Origin: an uncultured Xylophilus sp.
GTDB lineage: Bacteria; Pseudomonadota; Gammaproteobacteria; Burkholderiales; Burkholderiaceae_C
Assembly: GCA_913776965.1 (NCBI GenBank)
Contig: CAJYQL010000096.1
Span: 1 to 37,211, forward strand
Length of the DNA: 37,211 nt
Direction: 5' to 3'
Position numbers and translations under genes: made by a program. This document shows, piece by piece, positions 26,923-34,710 of the stretch. The notes under the pieces are model-generated. The model was not told the origin of the DNA and searched no databases. It worked only from the letters and a program-made list of their open reading frames with translations. Every line of letters begins with the position of its first letter. Position 1 is the first letter of the stretch.

Positions 26923-27288
26923 GTGGAATTGAACATCCTCATCGTCGACGACAACCGCGAAGCGGCCGAACTGTTCCAGGAACTGCTGGACATGCAAGGC
27001 TATGCCGTGCGGTGCGCCTACACCGCCCAGCAGGCCCTGGCGAGCGCCACCGCGCAGCCGGCCAATGTCTACCTGGTGGACCTGACCCTGCCCGACATGC
27101 ACGGCACCGAACTCGCCCGCCAACTGCGCACCCTGTCGGGCAGCGGCCCACGACCGATGGTGATCGCGGTGACCGGCCTCGCGTCCGACGGCAGCGACGA
27201 CATGGCGGTCTTCGACCATTTCCTGCAGAAGCCGGTCGATTTCGAAAAACTCGAGCGCATCCTGGCCGAGCGGGCCGGCGGGCAGTGA
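26923..27288 (+). CDS. Single-domain response regulator
   Basis: A 121-residue CheY-like receiver without an output domain. The acidic pair Asp9-Asp10 (LIVDDN), the phosphoacceptor Asp53 (YLVDLTLPDM), Thr84 (VTGLA) and Lys103 (LQKPVD) are all in place. The start is GTG at 26923. It is the likely partner of BphP; without a DNA-binding or enzymatic domain it must pass phosphate or bind another protein. The next gene begins one base after its stop. Confidence 0.93.
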   Translation: MELNILIVDDNREAAELFQELLDMQGYAVRCAYTAQQALASATAQPANVYLVDLTLPDMHGTELARQLRTLSGSGPRPMVIAVTGLASDGSDDMAVFDHFLQKPVDFEKLERILAERAGGQ

Positions 27289-27289
27289 C

Positions 27290-27949
27290 ATGAGCACCCG
27301 CGCCCCCGCCTGGGTCGCCGCCGGCGTCCGGCACGAGATCCTGATGCGGGTGCTGCCCGCTCTGCGTCATGACATGGCCGGCCCGCTGTCGGTGGCGCGC
27401 ATGGGCAACACCGTGCTCAAGCGCTATATGGCGGCGCAGCCCTTCGATCCGGAACAGAGCCACAAGCGGCTCGAGCAGACCGAAGAGCAGCTCAACCAGC
27501 TGCTAGTGGCGATCCGTACGCTTAATCGCTGGGACCTGGACACCTCGGAGCGCGCCGATGCGGCGCCCGCCGTCCGCGCCGGGCTGGAACTGGCGCGGCC
27601 GATGCTCGACTTGCACGGCATCGCGATGGACGCCGTGCCGGAAGACGCCACACCGGCCGACTGGCCCGCGATGTCGCCCGCCCGGGCGCTGTATGCGGTG
27701 ATCGGGGTCGCGTCCTGCCTGCAGGACACAGCGACCGGTCCGGCCGCCCTGAGCGTCCGCTGCGACGGCAGCGACCTGCTGTTCACCACCCGCCCGCGCG
27801 ACGGTGCCGCGGCCGACGAGCCGCAGTTCCCTGCACGCCGCATGAAGATCGACGCGGACGCCCTGTCCACCCTGCTAGCCGACCTGCAGTGGCCGGCCGA
27901 CATCGCGCCCGGCACGGTGCGGCTGCGCCGTCCCGACGACGGCCGCTAG
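27290..27949 (+). CDS. Histidine-kinase-like phosphotransfer protein with degenerate ATPase half (ChpT-like)
   Basis: A 219-residue cytosolic protein with no membrane or sensor segment. Residues 14-82 look like a two-helix DHp bundle: His27-Asp28 in LRHDMAGPLSVARMG resembles an H-box, and QTEEQLNQLLVAIRTLNRWD (63-82) a second helix. The rest has the size of a catalytic ATPase domain but no N-box asparagine, no DxG and no G-rich lid. This is the architecture of ChpT, which shuttles phosphate between a kinase and regulators in alphaproteobacteria. It could also be a phosphatase or a pseudokinase scaffold for BphP. Its ATG is one base after the regulator's stop, so it belongs to the bphO-bphP operon. 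The gene and topoisomerase IB share the bases CTAG for both stop codons. Confidence 0.7.
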   Translation: MSTRAPAWVAAGVRHEILMRVLPALRHDMAGPLSVARMGNTVLKRYMAAQPFDPEQSHKRLEQTEEQLNQLLVAIRTLNRWDLDTSERADAAPAVRAGLELARPMLDLHGIAMDAVPEDATPADWPAMSPARALYAVIGVASCLQDTATGPAALSVRCDGSDLLFTTRPRDGAAADEPQFPARRMKIDADALSTLLADLQWPADIAPGTVRLRRPDDGR

Positions 27950-29097
27950 GACGCGCCAGCCTTGGGCGCCGTCGTGCGGCGGCGGGTGCGTCCGCCCCGG
28001 CGGTGCTCCTGCAGGAACACCATGAGCCGGTGTTCGGCCGCATGCAGCTTGCGCTGGCGCTGTTGCTTGCTGGCGATCCGATTCCAGATGTCGGCCATCT
28101 TCGGCCCCTGGTCGGACGCTAGGGTAGCGCCGATCGCCATCACCGCCGGGTGGATATAGGACTTCTTGCACACCGCCGGCGTGTTCCCCAGCTGGCGGGC
28201 GACGGCGCTCAGCACCGCCTTGGCGTTGTAGGCCTCCGCACCTCCGCTGGTGCAGGCCATGCGGGTCAACTCAAGCGCCTGGACCGTGCCATGCCAGGTG
28301 CGGAAATCCTTGGCGGTGAAATGCGGTTCGTCGGCCGCCAGGCCGGCCGCCTCGGCCAGATACGCGTTCACGTCGGCCGAATCGACCGCATGCGGCGTGC
28401 CGTCTTCGTCCTCGTACTGGAACAGTTCCTGGCCCGGCAGCTGCTGGCAGCGGCGCACCACCCGCGCCACCCGCGGATCGTCGAGTTCGGCTTCCTGCAT
28501 CACCCCGCTTTTGCCGCGGAAGCGCAGCCGCAGCACGCTGCCCTTCACGCCCGCATGCGGATTGCGCAGCGTCGTCAGGCCGTAGGAACCGTTGCTCGCG
28601 GCATATTCCTCGTTGCCCACCCGGATGTAGGTGGTGTCGAGCAGCCGCACCAGCGTCGCCAGCAGCACGGTGCGCGTCACCGGCTGCCCGCGGGACAGCC
28701 GCAGGTCGCGCGCGACACGGGCACGGATGCGCGGCAACGCCCGGCCGAACGCCTCCAGCCGGTCGAACTTGCTTTCGTCGCGCTGTAGGCGCCAGTCGGG
28801 GTGGTACCGGTACTGCTTGCGGCCGCGCGCATCCAGGCCGGTCGCTTGCAGGTGCCCGTTCGGCAGCGGGCAGATCCAGACGCCCGTGTAGGCCGGCGGG
28901 ATCGCCAATTTATCGATCCTCGCGATCTCCTCGGCGTCCTGCACCCAGGCGCCGTCGTGCATGCGGTAGCGGAAGCGCTTGCCGCGCTTGATGCGCGAGA
29001 GGCCTGGCATCTCGGGACTGACGTAGAGCAGGCCGCCGGGCAGGCGTGTGGGTTTCGCAGCGGTGGCGGTAGAGGGGGCGACGGCAATAGCGGGCAT
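27946..29097 (-). CDS. DNA topoisomerase IB
   Basis: A 383-residue enzyme of the small poxvirus-like bacterial type IB family, which relaxes supercoils through a 3'-phosphotyrosyl link. Catalytic elements include Arg159 in YIRVGNEEYA, Lys196 in RGKSG, Arg266 in KDFRTWHGT and nucleophile Tyr314 in KKSYIHPAVM. ATG at 29097 gives MPAIAVAPSTATAAKP; the frame is open far upstream through dinB in another frame, without homology. Only a weak ribosome-binding site is seen. The C-terminal tail is Arg-rich. It lies downstream of dinB on the same strand, 113 bases apart. Confidence 0.93.
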   Translation of the reverse strand: MPAIAVAPSTATAAKPTRLPGGLLYVSPEMPGLSRIKRGKRFRYRMHDGAWVQDAEEIARIDKLAIPPAYTGVWICPLPNGHLQATGLDARGRKQYRYHPDWRLQRDESKFDRLEAFGRALPRIRARVARDLRLSRGQPVTRTVLLATLVRLLDTTYIRVGNEEYAASNGSYGLTTLRNPHAGVKGSVLRLRFRGKSGVMQEAELDDPRVARVVRRCQQLPGQELFQYEDEDGTPHAVDSADVNAYLAEAAGLAADEPHFTAKDFRTWHGTVQALELTRMACTSGGAEAYNAKAVLSAVARQLGNTPAVCKKSYIHPAVMAIGATLASDQGPKMADIWNRIASKQQRQRKLHAAEHRLMVFLQEHRRGGRTRRRTTAPKAGAS

Positions 29098-29210
29098 CGG
29101 ACGGTCCAGCGAACGGTGGCATCCGGTGTACCGCCGCGCCAACACGACCGATGTAGGACGCCGGCATGTCGTCCGGTCGTTGCTGCTCCACTCGTGGTGA
29201 TACGGCGCGG

Positions 29211-30458
29211 TCAGAAAAGCGGCACGGTCGTCGGCAGATCCACTACTTTTTTGATAGCGCCCCGCGCAGCAGGTACGGGCGCAAAAGCCGAATTTCCATC
29301 CAAAACGCCGTCTGAACCCGCCGCATCGGCCCGCACCAGCGTACCGACCCGCACGCCGAGCAACCGCAGCCGCTGTTCCAGCGGCACCCGCTTCAGACAT
29401 TGGCCGGCGATGCGGCGGATCGTGGCCGCATCGTCGGTCGGCAGCGGGATCGTCTGGTCGCGGGTGGCGATGCGGAAGTCGTCGTAGCGCAGCTTGATGC
29501 CGATCGTCTTGCCGCGGTAGCCCTTGCGCTGCAGGTCGGCCGCGACCTTCTCGCACAGGGCGGTGAAGATGCGGCCCAGTTCGGCCCGGTCGCGTACCGC
29601 ATGCAGGTCGCGGTCGAAGGTCGTCTCGCGGCTCATCGAGACGGGCTCGCTCTCGGTCACCACCGGGCGGTCGTCGCGGCCCCAGGCCACCTCGTGCATC
29701 CAGGCGCCAGTGGACTTGCCGAAGGTCGCGATCAGCCAGTCGCGGTCGCGCTGCGCCAGGTCGCCGATGGTGCGGATGCCGTGGCGCTCCAGCTTGGCGT
29801 CGGCCTTCGGCCCGATGCCGTTGACCTTGCGTGCGGCCAGCGGCCAGATGCGGGTCTGCAGGTCGTCCTCGTAGACGACCGAGATGCCGTTGGGCTTGTC
29901 GAATTCGCTCGCCATCTTGGCCAGCAGCTTGTTGGGCGCGATGCCGATCGAGCAGGTCAGCCCGGTCGCGTCGAAGATGCCGCGCTGGATCAGCCGGGCC
30001 AGCACCCGACCGCCCTCGCGCTGGCCGCCGGGCACGTCGGTGAAGTCGATATACACCTCGTCCACGCCGCGGTCCTGCATGACCGGCGCGATCTCGGTGA
30101 TGACCGCCTTGAAGCTGCGCGAATAGTGCTTCACCCGGTCGAAGTCGGCTGGCAGCAGGATCGCCTGCGGACAGAGCTTGGCCGCCTTCATCAGCCCCAT
30201 CGCCGACCCGACGCCGAACTGGCGCGCGGCATAGGTCGCGGTGGTCGCAACGCCGCGGCCGGCGTAGTCGCGCAGCACCGGGAAGGCGGACAGGGGCAGG
30301 TCGGCCAGGGTGCCGCCCTCGGGCGGGGTGAGCAGCCGCTGGTCGACACTGCGGCGGCTGCCGCCGATCACCACCGGCAGGCCCTTCAGTTGCGGATAGC
30401 GCAGCAGTTCGACCGAGGCGAAGAAGGCGTCCATGTCGAGGTGGGCGATGCGGCGCAT
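29211..30458 (-). CDS. dinB: DNA polymerase IV (Y-family)
   Basis: A 415-residue translesion polymerase. Asp8, Asp133 and Glu134 (HLDMDAFFASVE and GVDEVYIDFT) are the metal ligands, and Phe13 is the steric gate. An insertion of roughly 27 residues after GGSRR (about 37-63) is present compared with E. coli Pol IV. The protein ends in LPTTVPLF, a plausible sliding-clamp-binding tail. The start at 30458 (MRRIAHLDMD) is preferred over an in-frame ATG four codons upstream by homology. I found no LexA-type CTGT-N8-ACAG box in the 73-base gap upstream, so SOS control is not evident. The upstream gene is the FAD monooxygenase. Confidence 0.95.
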   Translation of the reverse strand: MRRIAHLDMDAFFASVELLRYPQLKGLPVVIGGSRRSVDQRLLTPPEGGTLADLPLSAFPVLRDYAGRGVATTATYAARQFGVGSAMGLMKAAKLCPQAILLPADFDRVKHYSRSFKAVITEIAPVMQDRGVDEVYIDFTDVPGGQREGGRVLARLIQRGIFDATGLTCSIGIAPNKLLAKMASEFDKPNGISVVYEDDLQTRIWPLAARKVNGIGPKADAKLERHGIRTIGDLAQRDRDWLIATFGKSTGAWMHEVAWGRDDRPVVTESEPVSMSRETTFDRDLHAVRDRAELGRIFTALCEKVAADLQRKGYRGKTIGIKLRYDDFRIATRDQTIPLPTDDAATIRRIAGQCLKRVPLEQRLRLLGVRVGTLVRADAAGSDGVLDGNSAFAPVPAARGAIKKVVDLPTTVPLF

Positions 30459-30531
30459 GGGGCGAAGCATAGCCACGGAGGGCCAGCCGCACCGGGGGTC
30501 GGGAATGCCGCGCGGCGGGCCGTCCGCCGCC

Positions 30532-31743
30532 TCAGCCGTAAAGCCAGGGCTGGTCGAGCAGCCGCGGACCGAGCAGCCGCAGCGCGACGTCGCGGCCCCA
30601 CTGCACCGGTCCGCGCGCATGGAACACCCGGGCATTGCGGCGGGCGGTGCGCTGCACCCGGGCGACCCGCTGCCAGCGGTGCATCGCGTAGCGGCGCAGC
30701 TGCAGCGGCACCTCGACCCCCTCCATCGCCAGCATGCGCTGCAGCTCCGCCGCATCTTCGATCGCCATGCCGGCGCCCTGCGCCAAGTAGGGCAGCATCG
30801 GATGGGCGGCATCGCCGAGCAGTGCGATGCGACCGACCGCCATGCCGTCGGGGCCGGGAAGCGGCGGGCGGTCGCAGAGCATCCAGCGACGCCATTCCGG
30901 TGCCGCCTCCTGCAAGGCCCGCAGCGGACCGCAAGCCTGGGCCAACACCCGCGCCACCTCGTCCGGATCGGCGGGTGCATTCCAGCGGCCCGCCGGCGGC
31001 TGCGCACCGGCCGCCGCTTCCGCCAGTACCACCAGATTGAGCCATTCGCCGCGGCGCACCGGATAGGCCACCGCATGCAGCCGGTGGCCGAGCCAGACCG
31101 TGACCTCGTCGCTGCGCAGCGCAGCCGGCAGATCTGCCTGCGGCAGCAGCGTGCGGTAGGCGAGATGGCCGGTGGCCTGCGGCGGCATGTCGTGCGGCAG
31201 GCACTGTGCGCGCAGGCCGCTCCACACGCCGTCGGCGAGGACGAGCGCGTCGCCCTCGACGTCCGGTGACGTGTCGGCCGCATCGGCCGGCCGCGCAACC
31301 CGCACAGCGACCGTCGGTCCCTGGGACCGCAGCGTCTCGATCCGCGTGCCGGGATGCAGCACGGTATCGCCGGCGCCGCGGACCGCGTAGAACAGCAGCG
31401 CATGCAGGTCAGCCCGATGCAGCGTGGCGTAGGGCGCGCCGTAGCGGGCTTTGAAAGCTGCGCCGAGCGGCAGTGTCGCCAGGGACTGGTGGCTGGCGGC
31501 GCGTCGCACCTGCAGCGCCTGCGGGAAGGCTGCGACGGCGGCTAGCGCCTCGCCCAGCCCCCAGTCCTGCAGGATGCGGCCGGCATTCGGCCCGAGCTGC
31601 AGGCCGGCGCCGACCTCGGCAAACCCGGGCGCCTGTTCGAAGATGCGGACCCGCCAGCCGGCGCGGTGGCAGGCGATCGCTGCCGCCAGCCCGCCGATGC
31701 CGCCGCCGGCGATCAGCATGTCCTGCCGGAAGGCGCCGCTCAC
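30532..31743 (-). CDS. FAD-dependent monooxygenase (salicylate hydroxylase-like)
   Basis: A 403-residue group A flavoprotein monooxygenase: GGGIGGLAAA (13-22) binds the ADP part of FAD, ADGVWSGLR (170-178) is the DG motif that contacts NAD(P)H and FAD, and GDAAHPMLPYLAQG (310-323) is the GD motif. No membrane segment is present. Relatives hydroxylate salicylate, 3-hydroxybenzoate, 6-hydroxynicotinate or ubiquinone precursors, so the substrate cannot be assigned. The frame begins at a GTG at 31743; an ATG eight codons later is possible. It begins 13 bases after the GGDEF/EAL gene, suggesting co-transcription, but no functional link is obvious. Confidence 0.88.
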   Translation of the reverse strand: MSGAFRQDMLIAGGGIGGLAAAIACHRAGWRVRIFEQAPGFAEVGAGLQLGPNAGRILQDWGLGEALAAVAAFPQALQVRRAASHQSLATLPLGAAFKARYGAPYATLHRADLHALLFYAVRGAGDTVLHPGTRIETLRSQGPTVAVRVARPADAADTSPDVEGDALVLADGVWSGLRAQCLPHDMPPQATGHLAYRTLLPQADLPAALRSDEVTVWLGHRLHAVAYPVRRGEWLNLVVLAEAAAGAQPPAGRWNAPADPDEVARVLAQACGPLRALQEAAPEWRRWMLCDRPPLPGPDGMAVGRIALLGDAAHPMLPYLAQGAGMAIEDAAELQRMLAMEGVEVPLQLRRYAMHRWQRVARVQRTARRNARVFHARGPVQWGRDVALRLLGPRLLDQPWLYG

Positions 31744-31756
31744 CGCCGGCCCCGCC

Positions 31757-34297
31757 TCACCCGACGAGGCCCTGCTGGCGCTCCATCTCCGCGATCGGCA
31801 ACGGCCGGCCGAACAGGTAGCCCTGGAAGGAGCGGCAGCCGTGCTGCTCCAGGAAGTCGCGCTGGCCCTCGGACTCCACGCCTTCGGCGATCACGTCCAG
31901 GTCCAGGCTCAGCGCCAGGGCGAGCGTGGTCCGCACGATGGCCGCGTCGTGCGGATCGGTGAGCAGGTCGCGCACGAAGGAGCGGTCGATCTTCAGCTGC
32001 TCCAGCGGCATGCGCTTGAGGTAGCTGAGCGAGGAATAGCCGGTGCCGAAGTCGTCCAGCGAGAAGCCGATGCCTTCCTCCCGCAGCCGGGCCATCTTGC
32101 CGATGATGCCCTCGACGTCGTGGAACAGCAGCGACTCGGTCAGTTCGAACTTCAGCTTGCGGGCGTCCACACCGGTCTCGCGCAGCACCGCCACCACCTG
32201 GTCGATGAAATCGGGATGCCGGAATTGCCGCGCGCTCACGTTGACCGCGATCGACAGGTCCCTCGTCTGCGGCCGGTCGGCCCAGGCCACCAGCTGCCTG
32301 CAGGCGGTGCCCAGCACCCAGCCGCCGAGCGGCAGGATCAACCCGCTTTCCTCGGCGATGGTGATGAAGTCCAGCGGCGGCACCATGCCGCGCACCGGAT
32401 GCCGCCAGCGCACCAGTGCCTCGGCGCCGGTCATGCGGCCGGCGCTGTCCACCACCGGCTGGTAGTGCAGCTCCAGTTCCTCGCGGGCGAGGCCGGCCCG
32501 CAGATCGGCCTCCAGGGTCGCGCGGTTCTGCACCGCCGCCTGCATCCGGGGGTCGAAGAAGCACAGCGTGTTGCGGCCCAGCGTCTTGGATTGGTGCATC
32601 GCCAGGTCGGCCCGCTTCAGGATGTCGTCCACCGACAGCGAGCCCGCCCCGAAGGTGGTGATGCCGACGCTCGCGGTGCCGTGGTGTTGTCGGCCGCCGA
32701 TCGAGAACGGCTTGGCGATCGCATCGAGCACCTGCTGGCCGAGCTGCTCCGCGCTGCGGATCGCCTGCGACTCCTCGGTGCCGAGGTGCTCGGCGACCAG
32801 CACGAAGCCGTCGCCGCTGAAGCGCGCAGCCGTCCGGGCGCCGACGGCCATGCCGCGTAGCCGTTCGGCAGCGAGCTGCAGCAGGCGGTCGCCCATGTCG
32901 TGGCCGAGGATGTCGTTGAAGTCGCGGAAGTTGTCCAGGTCGACGAACAGCACCGCGCCCCATTCGAGCGAGAGCTTGGAGGTGCGCAGCGCATTCTCCA
33001 GCCGGCTCACCAGCATCCGCCGGTTGGGCAGCGCCGTCAGGCTGTCGTAGTACGCCAACCGCTCGATCTGCTGGGCGGCGCGCTTGCGCTCGGTCACGTC
33101 ACGGGCTACCCCGACGACGCCGGAAATACGCCCCGCCGCGTCGCGCACCGGCGTCTTGATCACGTCGAAGTCGCCGTTGCCGCCGATACCGCGCAGCACT
33201 TCCTCGCTGCGGTAGGCCCGGCCGGTCTGCATCGCGCTCAGGTCCTCGGCGCGATAGCGCGAGGCGGTGTCCTGGTCGTAGCGGTCGGCATCGGTCTGGC
33301 CGCGCAGGTCTTCCTCGGTCACGCCGAAGAAGGCCTCGAACGCCCGGTTGCAGGCCCGGTAGGCGCCGTTCTCGTCCTTGGCAAACACCATGTCCGGAAT
33401 GGCCTCGAACAGGCCGCGCAGTTCGGCCTGCTTCTCCGCCAAGGCCTGCTCAGTGCGCTTGCTTTCGGTCAAGTCGAGCACGAACGAGATCACGCCGGTG
33501 ACCTGCCCGTCCGGGCCGTGCTCGGGCATCAGGGTGTTGAAGCGGTGACGGAGATCACCCGCCGCGACCTCGACCAGGTTGTCGAAGACAACCTTGTGGC
33601 CGGCCAGGGCCCGCTGCAGCTGCGGCCCGATCCGGGCGTACCGCTTCGCCGGCAGGATGTCTTCCAGCGTCTGGCCGAGCAGGTCGGCGACCGAGCGGCC
33701 GTACCAGCGCGCATGTTCCTCGTTGATGAACCGGATGCGCAGGCTGCTGTCGAAGCGGGTGATGCCGCCGGGCAGATGGCGCAGCACGTTGGTCCAGCGG
33801 ACCTCGGCCTCGTGGCCGTCGAGCATGTCCTCCCGCTGCTGGGTCACGTCGGACTGCACGCCGGTCCACAAGATCTGCCCGTCCGGCAGGGCCTGCGGCG
33901 TGGCGGCGAGGTGCATCCAGCGCACGGCACCGTCGGCACGCCGGATACGCAGGTCGATCCGCAGCGGCAGCAGGTTGGCGAGCGACCGGGCGAGCGCCTT
34001 GCGCAGCGCGACCCGGTCCTCGCGCAGGACCTGCGCGAACCAGATACCGGCATCCGCCCGCAGATCGTCGGGCTGCAGGCCGTTGACGGCCAGGACCGCA
34101 TCGCCGACGAAAACTATCCGGCCGCGACGGCCGGGATGGCCGACCACCTCGAACAGCACCGTGCCCGGCAGCTGCGCGCTGAACCGGATCAGATCGGCCC
34201 GTCCGCCGGTCGCCGTGTCTGCCGGCCCCTTGCCGAACAGGCGCTGCCACCACCGGCGCTGGCCGGCCGGTTGTCCGTGATCGGAGGGAAAAGACAT
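31757..34297 (-). CDS. Cyclic-di-GMP phosphodiesterase with three PAS domains, degenerate GGDEF and EAL
   Basis: An 846-residue cytosolic sensor. Three PAS-like modules (about 35-155, 165-285, 293-405) precede a GGDEF domain (about 412-585) and an EAL domain (about 600-835). The cyclase signature is SGDGF at 494-498 instead of GGDEF, and the product-inhibition RxxD site is absent, so cyclase activity is unlikely. The EAL domain has EAL at 626-628, NVSARQF, ELTES, DDFGTGYSS (748-756) and KIDRSFV, all needed for phosphodiesterase action. The degenerate GGDEF may bind GTP and tune the EAL. Start is the ATG at 34297; a TTG 20 codons upstream is less likely. Ligands of the PAS domains are unknown. 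Confidence 0.92.
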   Translation of the reverse strand: MSFPSDHGQPAGQRRWWQRLFGKGPADTATGGRADLIRFSAQLPGTVLFEVVGHPGRRGRIVFVGDAVLAVNGLQPDDLRADAGIWFAQVLREDRVALRKALARSLANLLPLRIDLRIRRADGAVRWMHLAATPQALPDGQILWTGVQSDVTQQREDMLDGHEAEVRWTNVLRHLPGGITRFDSSLRIRFINEEHARWYGRSVADLLGQTLEDILPAKRYARIGPQLQRALAGHKVVFDNLVEVAAGDLRHRFNTLMPEHGPDGQVTGVISFVLDLTESKRTEQALAEKQAELRGLFEAIPDMVFAKDENGAYRACNRAFEAFFGVTEEDLRGQTDADRYDQDTASRYRAEDLSAMQTGRAYRSEEVLRGIGGNGDFDVIKTPVRDAAGRISGVVGVARDVTERKRAAQQIERLAYYDSLTALPNRRMLVSRLENALRTSKLSLEWGAVLFVDLDNFRDFNDILGHDMGDRLLQLAAERLRGMAVGARTAARFSGDGFVLVAEHLGTEESQAIRSAEQLGQQVLDAIAKPFSIGGRQHHGTASVGITTFGAGSLSVDDILKRADLAMHQSKTLGRNTLCFFDPRMQAAVQNRATLEADLRAGLAREELELHYQPVVDSAGRMTGAEALVRWRHPVRGMVPPLDFITIAEESGLILPLGGWVLGTACRQLVAWADRPQTRDLSIAVNVSARQFRHPDFIDQVVAVLRETGVDARKLKFELTESLLFHDVEGIIGKMARLREEGIGFSLDDFGTGYSSLSYLKRMPLEQLKIDRSFVRDLLTDPHDAAIVRTTLALALSLDLDVIAEGVESEGQRDFLEQHGCRSFQGYLFGRPLPIAEMERQQGLVG

Positions 34298-34427
34298 CCG
34301 GGTGGGTTTCTCTGGCAAGGGATACGGGTCGCGGGAGCGAGTATCCGCGAAAAACAACGGCGATTCCGGGCCTGGGACGGCCTGCGGACCAGCGGTCGCG
34401 CAACGTGCTGTGTACGGTGGTCGCGTC

Positions 34428-34697
34428 CTAGTTCCGACGCCGGATCGTGATCGGGTGTTCGGTCGTCGGACGCCCCGGCGCGGCGCAGCCGCCGCAGCTG
34501 TCGCAAGTGCTGCAGCCGGGCGCTTTGCCGATGCGGCCGGTGATACGGGTCGCGGCGCGTTCGCTGGCGCCGAGCCGTTGCAGGAGTCGCCCGAAGCGGC
34601 CGGCGATGGCCTGCCGCCAGCGCGCCGGCATCCAGCGCCGGGCCGCCCAGGCCGCCGCCAGCGCCACGATCACGAACACCACGATCTCCTGGCCCAT
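34428..34697 (-). CDS. FeoB-associated Cys-rich small membrane protein
   Basis: An 89-residue protein with one N-terminal membrane span (about 4-20), a basic amphipathic middle, and a C-terminal cysteine cluster CSTCDSCGGC (Cys62, 65, 68, 71). Small Cys-rich membrane proteins of this type are encoded beside feoB in many bacteria and may bind iron or an iron-sulfur cluster. It begins 13 bases after feoB. It is not homologous by eye to the winged-helix FeoC of E. coli. Confidence 0.8.
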   Translation of the reverse strand: MGQEIVVFVIVALAAAWAARRWMPARWRQAIAGRFGRLLQRLGASERAATRITGRIGKAPGCSTCDSCGGCAAPGRPTTEHPITIRRRN

Positions 34698-34710
34698 CGC
34701 CGTCGCCGCC

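Noticed and set aside
25482-27293. A 603-codon plus-strand frame overlapping bphP and the response regulator
   Set aside because: It is a shifted frame of two genes with full motif support; its product is Arg/Pro/Ala-rich with no domain.
34314-34350. Hairpin between the GGDEF/EAL gene and the feo operon, considered as a terminator
   Set aside because: The stem is interrupted (6 plus 4 bp) and no T-run follows on the minus strand.
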